Of a DNA stretch of 64,000 nucleotides, positions 32,265 through 41,446 are shown piece after piece (position 1 is the stretch's first letter; every line of letters begins with the position of its first letter). The stretch is from Sphingomonas parva (ex Maeng et al. 2020) (lineage in GTDB: Bacteria > Pseudomonadota > Alphaproteobacteria > Sphingomonadales > Sphingomonadaceae), in NCBI RefSeq assembly GCF_004564275.1, contig NZ_SPDV01000021.1, forward strand, positions 62,001-126,000, written 5' to 3'. Under the pieces are notes generated by a model. It was given only the letters and a program-made list of their open reading frames with translations, was not told the origin of the DNA and searched no databases. The translations under genes were made by a program, and so were the position numbers.

Positions 32265-33970
32265 CGCGCTGCTTCCCGCACCAGACCCGCGACCAGCGTG
32301 TCGACCGCCCGATCGATCTTGCCATAGGCGTCGGCGAAACCGTCCGGACCGTGACCGTAGGGATCGCCGATCTCGCGCTGCCCAGTGAGATGGGCGAGGC
32401 GCAGCAGGTTGATGTCGCCGTTCAGGCCGAGGCGGCGAAGCTCGTCGACATTCTTGTCGTCGAACACGATCACGGCCCCGGCCGCGAGCGCGTCCTCGAC
32501 GTCGAGGAAGCGGGAGCGGTGGCCGCTGAGGTCCGTCCCCCAGCGCCGCGCGACGGCGAGCGCGTCCTCGGGCGAGCTGCGGCCCTCGAGCCCGATCGTT
32601 CCCGCCGAGATGACGGAAAGGTCGAGTCCCGCCGCTCCGGCCTTCTCGCGGAGTCGGTGCTCGGCGAACGGGCTGCGGCAGATGTTGCCGTGGCACAGCA
32701 TGATCACGCCGCGCCGGCCCTCGGCCAGGTTGCGGGCGAGGCGGCGGAGCGCGGCGCGCGAGCCGCGCCTGCGGCGGTCGAGGAGCGGCAGGCGCTTGAC
32801 GAGCGCGGTCGAGACGCCGCGGAGCAGCTGCGCGCGCTGCCGCTGCCAGGGCGCCGGATCGTCGGCGGCGAAGCTGTCGAAGCGCCGGCCGAACGGCAGC
32901 GCGAGCGCCAGGGTGGCGAGGCCGGCCGCGGCCCGCAGCGCCTTGATCGGAAGAGCGCCGGCGGCCGAGGCGCGGCGAAGGATGCGATAATATTCGCCGC
33001 CGAGGTCCTTCAGCACCAGGCCCGGGCGGTAGCCGCCCGCGCTCGCCGGGAGCGCTCGGCCGGTGTGCAGCGCGGCCGCGGCAGCAGGAAAATCGACGCC
33101 GGATGCGACGGCGAGCGGCAGCGAACCCCAGAAGCGGCAATTGACCTCGAGGAGGATGAAATCGGCGCCGGCGCGGCGGAACTCGAACATGGCGACGCCG
33201 TGCAGTCGGGTCGCCCTCGCCATGGCGCCGACCGCCTGGAGCAGTCGCGGATCGACCGCCTCGCCGATCCGGCTCGAGCTCCCGCCGGTCTCGGAGGCTT
33301 CGTGCAGCCGGCGGTGCTGAAAGGCGAGGCGGATCTCGCCCCGATCGGCGAGCACCGAGAGGCCGACGCCTTCGCCGCGGAAGAAGCCTTCGACCAGCCA
33401 GTGGCCGCGCTCGCGAATTCCGGCCAGCGCCTGGGCGAGCGCCTCGGCGCTGCGGACGATCCGGACCGAGGCTTTGGCCCCCGCCTGACCGAGCGTGTAG
33501 GAGGCCCTTGGCTTCAGCGCGAGCGGCAGCCCGAACATCGCGGCGAGATCCGCCGCTTTGTCGTCGCGGGCCAGCAATCTGCCGGGCGCCACCGGGATGT
33601 CGAGCGCGGCGGCGAGCCGGCGCGTCTCGTCCTTGTCGAAGAACACCGCCATCGCCTCGTCATTGGGCAAGGCCAGCGGGACATCGCCGAGTTCGCCGGC
33701 GTGCCCCTGGAGCGGGATCAGGCCACGGTCGTCGCACGGAAGGATCAGGTCGTAATGCTCGGTTTCGATCAGCGCACGCAACCTCTCCACCCAGCGCTCG
33801 GCCGAGAGCGAATGCGGGGGGAGGCGGTGGATACGCCGCAGGTAGTGCGAGCGCAGCGCCGCCGAGGAGAAGTCGAACGGCGCCGCATCGACCTCCCAGC
33901 CGGCGCGGCCGAGCGAGCGGACCACGGCCAGGAACGAACGCGTATCGTCGCCGATGACGAGGGCGCGCAT
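32261..33970 (-). CDS. ATP-grasp ligase fused to low-molecular-weight protein tyrosine phosphatase
   Basis: 569 residues. The N-terminal 400 residues are an ATP-grasp enzyme (L-A-L-K-P-R-A-S-Y, a G-x-G-V-G-L loop and L-L-E-V-N-C-R-F-W-G, the Mg-binding E/N pair), similar to carbamoyl-phosphate-synthase-like ligases found in polysaccharide clusters. Residues 422-569 are a low-molecular-weight phosphatase: L-C-H-G-N-I-C-R-S (nucleophile C426, R432) and the acid D536 in G-D-P-Y-G. All key residues are present. The fusion couples ATP-dependent ligation to dephosphorylation, maybe of a tyrosine kinase in export. A GGGAGG site precedes the ATG. Confidence 0.8.
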   Translation of the reverse strand: MRALVIGDDTRSFLAVVRSLGRAGWEVDAAPFDFSSAALRSHYLRRIHRLPPHSLSAERWVERLRALIETEHYDLILPCDDRGLIPLQGHAGELGDVPLALPNDEAMAVFFDKDETRRLAAALDIPVAPGRLLARDDKAADLAAMFGLPLALKPRASYTLGQAGAKASVRIVRSAEALAQALAGIRERGHWLVEGFFRGEGVGLSVLADRGEIRLAFQHRRLHEASETGGSSSRIGEAVDPRLLQAVGAMARATRLHGVAMFEFRRAGADFILLEVNCRFWGSLPLAVASGVDFPAAAAALHTGRALPASAGGYRPGLVLKDLGGEYYRILRRASAAGALPIKALRAAAGLATLALALPFGRRFDSFAADDPAPWQRQRAQLLRGVSTALVKRLPLLDRRRRGSRAALRRLARNLAEGRRGVIMLCHGNICRSPFAEHRLREKAGAAGLDLSVISAGTIGLEGRSSPEDALAVARRWGTDLSGHRSRFLDVEDALAAGAVIVFDDKNVDELRRLGLNGDINLLRLAHLTGQREIGDPYGHGPDGFADAYGKIDRAVDTLVAGLVREAAR

Positions 33971-34096
33971 CGTCACCACCCTCCCACGGACGGGTTCCGC
34001 ATCGGCGGCGAGGTCGAACGTCTGGAGCGCATGCCGCACCGGGATAGGGCCCGCGTGGTATACATCCTCTAAAGATTTGGCGGTTAGGAAGGGCGC

Positions 34097-35080
34097 GTGC
34101 CGTTCTTTTCGATCCTCATCGCCACCCGCGACCGGCCGGCGCTGTTCGGCGAGGCGCTGGCTTCGGTGCTCGCCCAGGATTTCGACGATGTCGAGCTGGT
34201 CGTGGTCGATGACGGCAGCGCCGAGACGCACCGGCCCGCTTATGAGGCGGTCCTCGGGCCGGCACGGGCGCGGCTCGGCGACCGCCTGCGCGAGATCCGG
34301 CTCGTGCACCGGCCGAACGGTCACGGCTCGAGCTACGCGCTGAACGTCGCCGCAGCCGCCGCGTCCGGCGATTATCTCGCCTGTCTCGACGATGACGATT
34401 GCTGGACCGATAAAGGCCATCTCGCCCGCGCCGCCCGCTCGCTGCGTCGCGCACCCGGTGCGGACCTCTACACCGCCAACCAGGCGGCCTTCCTGCGGGG
34501 CGAGCCGCTCCCGGACGGGCTCTGGCTCGCCGCACTGGCGCCTCTTCTCGCCGGCCGCGCTGGCGACGAGGACGGCACCTGGCATGTGCGGATCGACGAT
34601 CTGATCGCGGCCCAGGGCTTCTGCCACCTCAACTGCCTGATCGTGCGACGCGGCCTGTGGGAGGCGGTGGGCGGCCTCGACGAGGCGATCCGCTGGGAGA
34701 ATGATCGCGATTTCTACATCCGCCTGATCGACGCGGCGACCGGCCCGATCCTCCACAATCCGGCCGTCGTCTCGCGCCACAACGTCCCCGATCCGGCGAG
34801 GACGGACAATATCACCACCAGCATTCCGCAGATGATGAAGCGGCTTCACCAGCTGCGCGTCGCCGACAAGACCGCGCTCTTCTCGCGTCACCCGGCGCTT
34901 CGCGAGGAGGGCCGGCGCGAACGCGGCTTCGCGCTCCAGAAGCTCGCGCGCGATCTCGCCCGGGCCGGCGATCGCAAGGCGGCGGCGCATTATGCCCGCT
35001 CCGCCCTCGCCGACACCCGCTCCGCCGGCGTCGCCGCGCGCGCGGCGCTCTACACGCTGAAGGCGCTGCTCGCGCGCTGA
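34097..35080 (+). CDS. Family 2 glycosyltransferase
   Basis: A 327-residue GT-A-fold enzyme: S-I-L-I-A-T-R-D-R-P near the N-terminus, V-V-V-D-D-G-S-A, and L-D-D-D-D-C-W-T (metal/nucleotide-sugar-binding DxD, about residues 97-104), then G-F-C-H-L-N-C-L-I-V and W-E-N-D-R-D-F. It probably adds one sugar to a lipid carrier. It is divergent from the ATP-grasp/deacetylase/flippase operon, with 126 bases between the starts, which forms a shared promoter region. The start is GTG after TAGGAAGGG. Confidence 0.87.
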   Translation: MPFFSILIATRDRPALFGEALASVLAQDFDDVELVVVDDGSAETHRPAYEAVLGPARARLGDRLREIRLVHRPNGHGSSYALNVAAAAASGDYLACLDDDDCWTDKGHLARAARSLRRAPGADLYTANQAAFLRGEPLPDGLWLAALAPLLAGRAGDEDGTWHVRIDDLIAAQGFCHLNCLIVRRGLWEAVGGLDEAIRWENDRDFYIRLIDAATGPILHNPAVVSRHNVPDPARTDNITTSIPQMMKRLHQLRVADKTALFSRHPALREEGRRERGFALQKLARDLARAGDRKAAAHYARSALADTRSAGVAARAALYTLKALLAR

Positions 35081-35108
35081 GCCGACACCGCGAGGGGCGT
35101 TCCCGCGC

Positions 35109-35915
35109 CTATCGCGGGTCGTCGCAGAGCGCGTGGTAGGCGACCTCGATCACCGTGCCGGTCTCGATCCCCATCGGCCCTTCCGGCGTGGGATAGTCCT
35201 TCTGCTCGGTGAGGGCGCCGGCCGGATCGTATTTGCGGCCGGCATGGGCGGTGATGTTGCGGCTCGCGCAGTCGATGCGCAGCAGATAACCGATGTCGCC
35301 GACGCCGGCCCGGTCCGAATTGAGCAGCCGGAACCAGGCCTGGCGCCAGCCGGGACCGCGGCTGACGCTCGAGGCGTCGACGGCGATGCCCTGGCCAGAC
35401 TGCGCCGCGCCGAGATTGACCCACAAGGGCTCGCTCGCGGCCGTTGCCGTGGCTGCGGCCGCTGTCGTTTCCGTCGGCGCCGCGGCGGAGGGCTGGGGCG
35501 CCGCCTCGGTCGCTGCGACGTGTCCGCCCGCGGCGGCCGGATCGAGGCCGCAGGCCTGCAGCGCGCGCTGCGCCTCCGGCTGGACCTTGGCGTCCTCGAC
35601 CAGGCCGGCGATGTGCAGGAAGTCGCGCGGCCCGAACTGCTCCGGATTGCGGCCACCGGGCTCCAGCCGGGAGGCGAGATCGGAGAGCTGGCGCAGCTGC
35701 CAGACGGTGAGCGCCGCGGTCAGCTTCGCCTCGACGCACTGGCCCTGTTCGCCGGACATTCCGTAGCGGGGAAGCTGCGCCGCGATCAGATCGGACTTGG
35801 GCCGCCAGTAATCGGCGGCATAGCCCGCGCAGCCGGCGAGCAGAAGGCAGGGCAGCAACGGCAATAAGCGCAAGAAAGGTCTCCCGCAGCGACCGCGGGG
35901 TCCCCGCCCCGCCAT
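35109..35915 (-). CDS. Hypothetical lipoprotein
   Basis: A 268-residue protein with a basic N-terminus, a hydrophobic stretch and a lipobox L-L-A-G-C (cysteine near residue 29). A first region (30-125) contains two or three cysteines, followed by an Ala/Thr-rich linker (about 135-160) and a C-terminal domain (162-265) with a lipocalin-like alternation of strands, ending A-Y-H-A-L-C-D-D-P-R. I know no family. It is convergent with the glycosyltransferase and divergent from the next gene. Confidence 0.7.
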   Translation of the reverse strand: MAGRGPRGRCGRPFLRLLPLLPCLLLAGCAGYAADYWRPKSDLIAAQLPRYGMSGEQGQCVEAKLTAALTVWQLRQLSDLASRLEPGGRNPEQFGPRDFLHIAGLVEDAKVQPEAQRALQACGLDPAAAGGHVAATEAAPQPSAAAPTETTAAAATATAASEPLWVNLGAAQSGQGIAVDASSVSRGPGWRQAWFRLLNSDRAGVGDIGYLLRIDCASRNITAHAGRKYDPAGALTEQKDYPTPEGPMGIETGTVIEVAYHALCDDPR

Positions 35916-35956
35916 GGCACCTTTTCACATCGCCCGGCGAGCGTCAAAGTCGCCCC

Positions 35957-36559
35957 ATGCGCAACACGATCGCGACTCTCCTGCTCCTGCTCGCCGCCTG
36001 CGGCGACCGAACACCCGATTCCGCGGGGGAGGGCGCCGCCGCGGCCCAGCCTCCGGGCGCGGACTTGCCCGGCGCCGCGGGCGACGATGCGGCGCGGATC
36101 CAGGCGCTGGTCGACCGGGGGATGGCGAAGGAGCCGGGCGCCCGCGCCGCGCGCTACCGCAATCTCCGGGCGGGGGTCGGCGGCGCCGCCTGCGGCGAGG
36201 TGGCGCTCGGCGGGGCGCCGTTCCGGCCGTTCGTCGTGACCCCCGAGGCGATCGCGGTGATCGCTGCGGAGCCGGCGATCGCGTTCGAGGACCCGTCCGA
36301 TTTCGCGGCCGACGCGTGGATCCGCTGGTGCGCGACGCCGGAGGAGCTGGCGGCGCTCGGCCCTCAGCTGAAGCGACGCGCCGCAGCCCAGGTCGGCGCC
36401 GAGACGAATCTGACGGCCACCGCAGCGGACGAACTGCCGCCGCTCGTGCCCGAAGGTCCACCCGCGCCGCCTGCGGAGGAGGCAGCGCCGAAGCCTGCGG
36501 CCAAGGCGCCGCCGCCCCAGATCGACAGCTTTTTCAACTCGGTCCAGCGCAGCGAGTAA
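35957..36559 (+). CDS. Hypothetical lipoprotein
   Basis: A 200-residue protein with lipobox L-L-A-A-C (cysteine near residue 15), an Ala/Gly-rich N-terminus, a middle domain with two cysteines (around residues 76 and 117) and a Pro/Ala-rich tail ending I-D-S-F-F-N-S-V-Q-R-S-E. It is not recognised. A bare AT-rich stretch (about 36575-36595) lies between it and the RND adaptor gene, so a separate promoter there is possible. Confidence 0.65.
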   Translation: MRNTIATLLLLLAACGDRTPDSAGEGAAAAQPPGADLPGAAGDDAARIQALVDRGMAKEPGARAARYRNLRAGVGGAACGEVALGGAPFRPFVVTPEAIAVIAAEPAIAFEDPSDFAADAWIRWCATPEELAALGPQLKRRAAAQVGAETNLTATAADELPPLVPEGPPAPPAEEAAPKPAAKAPPPQIDSFFNSVQRSE

Positions 36560-36641
36560 GCGGGCGCACGGATCGCCCGGGAATAGATTTTAATCCGCAA
36601 CGGGGTTGATCGGCCCGCGCCGCGCGGCTAGCGAAACGCTC

Positions 36642-37730
36642 GTGCCCCAGAAGCGAAATGTCCTGCTGGCGGCGCTGTGTCTTTCGATCGCGGCCTGCGG
36701 GGGCGGCAGCGACGACAAAGCCGGCCGCAATCGTCAGCCTCCGCTGGTCAAAGCGGAGCCCGCAGCCTCGATGCGTTTCGTCGAAACGGTTGAAGCGGTG
36801 GGCACGGCTGTCGCCAACGAGCAGGTCACCCTTTCCGCGCCCGTCACCGAGCGGCTCGTCCGCCTCGGTTTCGACGACGGCCAATTCGTCCGCGCGGGGC
36901 AGGTGATCGCCATTCTCGCCCAGGGCCAGGAGAGTGCGCAGCTCGCCGAAGCGCAGGCGCGGGCCCGCGAGGCGCAGCAGCAGCTTTCGCGGATCGAGAC
37001 TTTGCGCCAGCGCGGCTTCGCCACCCAGGCCAATCTCGATGCCCAGGTGGCCGCCGCGTCCGCTGCGCGGGCCCACGCCACCGAAGCGCGCGCCTCCATC
37101 GGGGATCGCGTGATCCGCGCGCCTTTCTCCGGCTGGGTGTCGCTGCGCAACATCTCCGCCGGCGCGGTGGTCAGCTCGGGCACCGAGATCGCAACGATCA
37201 GCGATATCTCGACGATCAAGCTGGACTTCCCGGTGCCGGAGACGGTCCTCTCCGCGATCCGTCCGGGCCTCACCATCGACGCCCGTTCTGCGGCCTGGCC
37301 GGACCAGCCGTTCCGCGGGCAGATCGCCACCGTCGATCCTGTGATCGATCCCGACACCCGCGCCGTCACGGTCCGGGCCCGTCTTCCCAATCGCGACGCC
37401 AGGCTGAAGCCCGGCATGCTGCTCACCGTCGCGATCGAGACGGCGCCGCGCATGTCGCTGGCGGTGCCCGAGCTGGCCGTGATCGGTGAGGGCGACCGTC
37501 GCTTCGTCTACGCCGTCGATGCCGGCGGCACCGCCCGCCGCACGGAGGTGCGCACCGGCCTGAGGAGCGGCGGACGGATCGAGATCCTGGAGGGCCTGAA
37601 GGCCGGCCAGAAAGTGGTGACCGACGGCGTCGTCAAGCTGTCGGACGGGATGAAGGTCCGCCTCGCCGGACCCGGCGGCGGGACCGCTGCGGCCTCTGCC
37701 GCAGCGGCCACGAAGAAGGCGGGCGCCTGA
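36642..37730 (+). CDS. RND efflux periplasmic adaptor (HlyD/MexA-like)
   Basis: A 362-residue membrane-fusion protein. It has a lipoprotein signal (S-I-A-A-C-G-G, cysteine near residue 19), a biotinyl-lipoyl half-motif (S-A-P-V-T-E-R-L-V-R-L-G-F-D-D-G-Q-F-V), a coiled-coil hairpin (about residues 95-145, A-E-A-Q-A-R-A-R-E-A-Q-Q-Q-L), the second lipoyl half and the beta-barrel. It couples the inner-membrane pump to an outer-membrane channel. I start it at the GTG at 36642, which gives a proper lipoprotein signal; a TTG 12 codons upstream is less likely. It pairs with the pump gene 4 bases downstream. Confidence 0.88.
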   Translation: MPQKRNVLLAALCLSIAACGGGSDDKAGRNRQPPLVKAEPAASMRFVETVEAVGTAVANEQVTLSAPVTERLVRLGFDDGQFVRAGQVIAILAQGQESAQLAEAQARAREAQQQLSRIETLRQRGFATQANLDAQVAAASAARAHATEARASIGDRVIRAPFSGWVSLRNISAGAVVSSGTEIATISDISTIKLDFPVPETVLSAIRPGLTIDARSAAWPDQPFRGQIATVDPVIDPDTRAVTVRARLPNRDARLKPGMLLTVAIETAPRMSLAVPELAVIGEGDRRFVYAVDAGGTARRTEVRTGLRSGGRIEILEGLKAGQKVVTDGVVKLSDGMKVRLAGPGGGTAAASAAAATKKAGA

Positions 37731-37734
37731 CCGC

Positions 37735-40700
37735 GTGCTGATCTCCGACGTCTCGGTCCGCCGGCCGGTCTTCGCGGCCGTGCTCGCGATCCTGATCGCC
37801 GTGATCGGCCTGGTCGGCTTCTTCTCGCTCTCGGTCCGCGAATATCCCGACGTCGATCCGCCGATCGTCTCGGTCCAGACCGCGTATACCGGCGCCGCGG
37901 CGAGCGTCGTCGAGAGCCGGATCACGCAGGTGCTGGAGGAGCGTCTCTCCGGCATCGAGGGCCTGCAGACGATCACCTCGCGATCGCGCGACGGCCAGTC
38001 CGACATCACCATCGAGTTCGCGCCGGGCCGCTCGGTCGACGATGCCGCCAACGACGTGCGCGACCGGATCGGCGGCGCCGCCCGCGACCTGCCGGAGGAG
38101 GCGCTCGCGCCCGAGGTTCGCAAGGTCGATGCCGACGCCTCGCCGATCCTGTTCCTGGTCTTCTCCAAGCCCGGCTGGAGCCAGCTCCAGCTCTCCGATT
38201 ATATCGACCGCACCCTGGTCGACCGCTTCTCGTCGCTCGATGGCGTCGCGCGCGTGTTCATCGGCGGGGAGGCCCGGCCGGCGATGCGGATCTGGCTGAA
38301 GCCGGAGCGGCTGGCCGCCTTCGCGCTCACCCCGGCCGACGTCGAGCGGGCGCTGCGCACCCAGAATGTCGAGCTGCCCGCGGGACGCATCGAAAGCGGT
38401 GCGCAGAACGTGACGCTTCGGGTGAACCGTCCGTTCGCAACGCCGCAGGAGTTCAGCCAGCTGATCGTCGGCCGCGGCGGCAACGGCTATCTTGTCCGGC
38501 TCGGGGACGTGGCGCGGGTGGAGCAGGGTCCCGAAAACCCCTATTCCGCCTTCCGCAACAACGGCGTCCCTTCGGTGGGGCTCGGCATCGTCCGGCAGTC
38601 GGGCGCCAACACCCTCGCCGTCGCCGAGGCGGCGAAACGGGCCGCCGAGGAGATCAAGCCGAGCCTTCCCGAAGGGATGACCGTCACCGTCGCCTCCGAC
38701 GAAAGCCTGTTCATCAGCCGCGCCATCGAGGGCGTCTACCACACGCTGTTCGAGGCCGGCGTCCTCGTCGTCATCGTGATCTTCCTGTTTCTCGGCAGCT
38801 GGCGCGCCACCTTGATCCCGGCGGTCACGGTGCCGCTCTGCCTGCTCGCCTCGTTCGCCGTCCTCTGGGCCGTCGGCTTCTCGATCAACCTGCTGACCCT
38901 GCTCGCGCTCGTCCTCGCCATCGGCATCGTCGTCGACGATGCGATCGTCGTCCTCGAGAACGTCTACCACCGCATCGAGAACGGGGAGCCGCCGCTCGCC
39001 GCCGCCTTCGAGGGAACGCGTCAGGTCGGCTTCGCGATCGTCTCCACCACCCTGGTGATCTGCGCCGTGTTCGTGCCGGTTATGTTCATCGCCGGCCAGA
39101 CCGGCCTGCTGTTCCGCGAGCTCGCCGTCGCGATGATCGGCGCGGTGGCCTTCTCCGGCTTCCTCGCGCTCAGCCTGACGCCGATGCTCTGCTCGAAGCT
39201 GCTGCGTCACGAGACCCGCGGCCGCTTCGCCGGCTGGATCGACGAGAAGTTCAAGCGGATGGAGGGCGCCTATGGCCGCGGGCTCGAGCGCGTGCTGGCG
39301 CGGCCGAAGACGTCCTTCGCATTGCTGCTCGTCCTGCTCGCCGGCACCGGCGTGCTGTTCACGACCATCCAGTCCGAGCTGGTTCCGACCGAGGACATCG
39401 GCATCCTCAACGCCAACGTCTCGGCGCCGGAGGGCACCGGCTTCGCCGAGATGGACCGCTACATGCTCGAGGCGCAGGCCAAGCTGATGCCGCTCACCGG
39501 CGAGGGCGCGGTGCGGGCGATCATCCAGCGCACCCCGGGCGGCTTCGGCGCGAGCGACGATTTCAACTCGGGCACGTTCATCCTCTTCCTGAAGCCCTGG
39601 GAAGAGCGCGAGAAGACCACCCAGGACGTCGTCGCCGAGGTTAACAAGCGCCTCGCCGAGCTGCCCGCGATCCGCGGCAACGCTACCGTCCGCTCGTCGA
39701 TCGGACGCGGCCGGGGCCAGCCGCTCAACTTCGTCATCGCCGGCTCGACCTACGAGGATCTCGCCCGCGCCCGCGACCGCATCCTCGCCGCGGCGGAGGG
39801 CAACCCGGGGATCGTCAATCTAGACAGCGACTACAAGGAAACCAAGCCGCAGCTGCGCATCGACGTCGACACCAGCCGCGCCGGCGATCTCGGCGTCTCG
39901 GTTTCCGACGTCAGCGAGGCGCTGCAGACCCTGCTCGGCTCGCGCCGGGTCTCGACCTATCTCGACCGTGGCGAGGAATATCGCGTCGTCGTGCAGGCCG
40001 AGGCGGGCGCCCGCGCCACCGAGGCGAACCTCGCGACCATCCACGTCCGCAGCCGCTCGGGCGCGCTCGTCCCGCTCTCCAACCTGGTGAGGATCGATGA
40101 GACCGCCGGCGCCCGCGACCTCGGCCGCTACAACAAGCTGCGCGCGATCACGCTCTCAGGCGCGCTCGCCCCCGGCTATTCCATGGACGAGGCGCTCGCC
40201 TTCCTCGAACAGCAGGCGGCGGCCTCGCCGGAGGTGGCGGCGGTCGGTTATCGCGGCGAAAGCCAGGCCTTCAAGGAAGCGGGCGGATCGATCTGGATCG
40301 TCTTCGGCCTCACCATCCTCGTCGTCTACCTGCTGCTCGCCGCGCAGTTCGAGAGCTTCGTCCATCCCGGCGTGATCATTATGACGGTGCCGCTTGCCGT
40401 CGCCGGCGGCGTGATCGGCCTCGCCGTGATGAGCCAGACGCTGAACCTCTACAGCCAGATCGGCATCGTCATGCTGGTCGGCCTCGCCGCCAAGAACGGC
40501 ATCCTGATCGTCGAATTCGCCAACCAGTTGCGCGACCAGGGCCGCGCGATCGGCGAGGCGATCCGCGAGGCCTCGATCCGCCGCCTGCGCCCGATCCTGA
40601 TGACCTCGATCGCCATGGTCGCCGGTGCGATCCCGCTGATGATCGCCGGCGGCGCCGGCGCCGGCGCCCGCCAGGCGATCGGCGTCGTCATCGTCTGGGG

Positions 40701-40848
40701 CGTCTCGATCTCCACCGTGATCACGATTTTCCTCATCCCCCTGCTCTATTCGAAACTGGCGCGCTATACGGGCTCGCCGCTTGCCGTCACACGCAAGCTC
40801 GAAGCGGAGCTGAAGGGCCGCGAAATGGAGCCCGCGCCCGCAGAATAG
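37735..40848 (+). CDS. RND-superfamily multidrug efflux pump
   Basis: A 1037-residue inner-membrane proton/drug antiporter of the AcrB/MexF/MdtB type. It has two duplicated halves with 12 membrane helices and large periplasmic loops after helices 1 and 7; the conserved N-terminus is D-V-S-V-R-R-P-V-F-A. The proton-relay acids are in G-I-V-V-D-D-A-I-V (helix 4) and the lysine is in A-A-K-N-G-I-L (helix 10). The pump trimer should expel organic compounds. No outer-membrane factor gene follows, so it must borrow a TolC-type channel encoded elsewhere. GTG start. Confidence 0.93.
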   Translation: MLISDVSVRRPVFAAVLAILIAVIGLVGFFSLSVREYPDVDPPIVSVQTAYTGAAASVVESRITQVLEERLSGIEGLQTITSRSRDGQSDITIEFAPGRSVDDAANDVRDRIGGAARDLPEEALAPEVRKVDADASPILFLVFSKPGWSQLQLSDYIDRTLVDRFSSLDGVARVFIGGEARPAMRIWLKPERLAAFALTPADVERALRTQNVELPAGRIESGAQNVTLRVNRPFATPQEFSQLIVGRGGNGYLVRLGDVARVEQGPENPYSAFRNNGVPSVGLGIVRQSGANTLAVAEAAKRAAEEIKPSLPEGMTVTVASDESLFISRAIEGVYHTLFEAGVLVVIVIFLFLGSWRATLIPAVTVPLCLLASFAVLWAVGFSINLLTLLALVLAIGIVVDDAIVVLENVYHRIENGEPPLAAAFEGTRQVGFAIVSTTLVICAVFVPVMFIAGQTGLLFRELAVAMIGAVAFSGFLALSLTPMLCSKLLRHETRGRFAGWIDEKFKRMEGAYGRGLERVLARPKTSFALLLVLLAGTGVLFTTIQSELVPTEDIGILNANVSAPEGTGFAEMDRYMLEAQAKLMPLTGEGAVRAIIQRTPGGFGASDDFNSGTFILFLKPWEEREKTTQDVVAEVNKRLAELPAIRGNATVRSSIGRGRGQPLNFVIAGSTYEDLARARDRILAAAEGNPGIVNLDSDYKETKPQLRIDVDTSRAGDLGVSVSDVSEALQTLLGSRRVSTYLDRGEEYRVVVQAEAGARATEANLATIHVRSRSGALVPLSNLVRIDETAGARDLGRYNKLRAITLSGALAPGYSMDEALAFLEQQAAASPEVAAVGYRGESQAFKEAGGSIWIVFGLTILVVYLLLAAQFESFVHPGVIIMTVPLAVAGGVIGLAVMSQTLNLYSQIGIVMLVGLAAKNGILIVEFANQLRDQGRAIGEAIREASIRRLRPILMTSIAMVAGAIPLMIAGGAGAGARQAIGVVIVWGVSISTVITIFLIPLLYSKLARYTGSPLAVTRKLEAELKGREMEPAPAE

Positions 40849-40858
40849 GGGGAATGAA

Positions 40859-41413
40859 ATGTCGGGTATCGCGTCGCGTTCGCAATTGAGGATGTCCTTT
40901 CTCCGCTACGCCCTGATTACAATTCCCGCGATCTTGCTGCTCGGCACCCTCTCCGGCCGCGCCTCGAACAGCGGTTATTCGAACGCCTGGTTCGCCGCGC
41001 TCGAAAAGCCCGCCGCGATGCCGCCCTCCATCGCCTTTCCGATCGCCTGGACGACGCTCTACGTCCTGCTCGGCCTTGCGCTGGCGCTGATCCTCCATGC
41101 CCGCGGGGCCCGCGGGCGGCCGTCGGCAATCGCCTTCTTCCTCGTCCAGCTGGCGCTCAACTTCGCCTGGTCGCCGATCTTCTTCGGCGCGCACCAGGTC
41201 GGCGCGGCGCTTGTCGTGATCGTCGCCATGTTCGTGCTCGCCGCGATCACGGCGCTGCTCTTCGCCCGCATCCGGCCGCTCGCCGGCCTGCTGATGGTGC
41301 CCTATCTCGCCTGGCTGATCTTCGCCGCCTTCCTCAACTGGCAGATCGGCGTGCTCAATCCCGATGCTGCGGCTATTGTACCGGGGCAGGCCAGCACCGA
41401 TATCGCACTGTAA
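40859..41413 (+). CDS. tspO: TspO/MBR-family membrane protein
   Basis: A 184-residue five-helix protein of the tryptophan-rich sensory protein/peripheral benzodiazepine receptor family. It shows P-A-A-M-P-P-S, the porphyrin-related P-I-A-W-T-T-L-Y and N-F-A-W-S-P-I-F-F-G motifs, and W-L-I-F-A-A-F-L-N. TspO binds porphyrins and regulates tetrapyrrole or oxidative-stress responses. It has a 20-residue N-terminal extension. It follows the RND pump by 10 bases with a GGGGGAA site, so it is probably in the same transcript. Confidence 0.93.
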   Translation: MSGIASRSQLRMSFLRYALITIPAILLLGTLSGRASNSGYSNAWFAALEKPAAMPPSIAFPIAWTTLYVLLGLALALILHARGARGRPSAIAFFLVQLALNFAWSPIFFGAHQVGAALVVIVAMFVLAAITALLFARIRPLAGLLMVPYLAWLIFAAFLNWQIGVLNPDAAAIVPGQASTDIAL

Positions 41414-41446
41414 CGATCGACCTTTTGGTCCCGCAAGGAGCGCCCG

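Noticed and set aside
32351-34072. 573-codon plus-strand frame opposite the ATP-grasp/phosphatase gene
   Set aside because: It is low-complexity and antisense to a gene with complete catalytic motifs.
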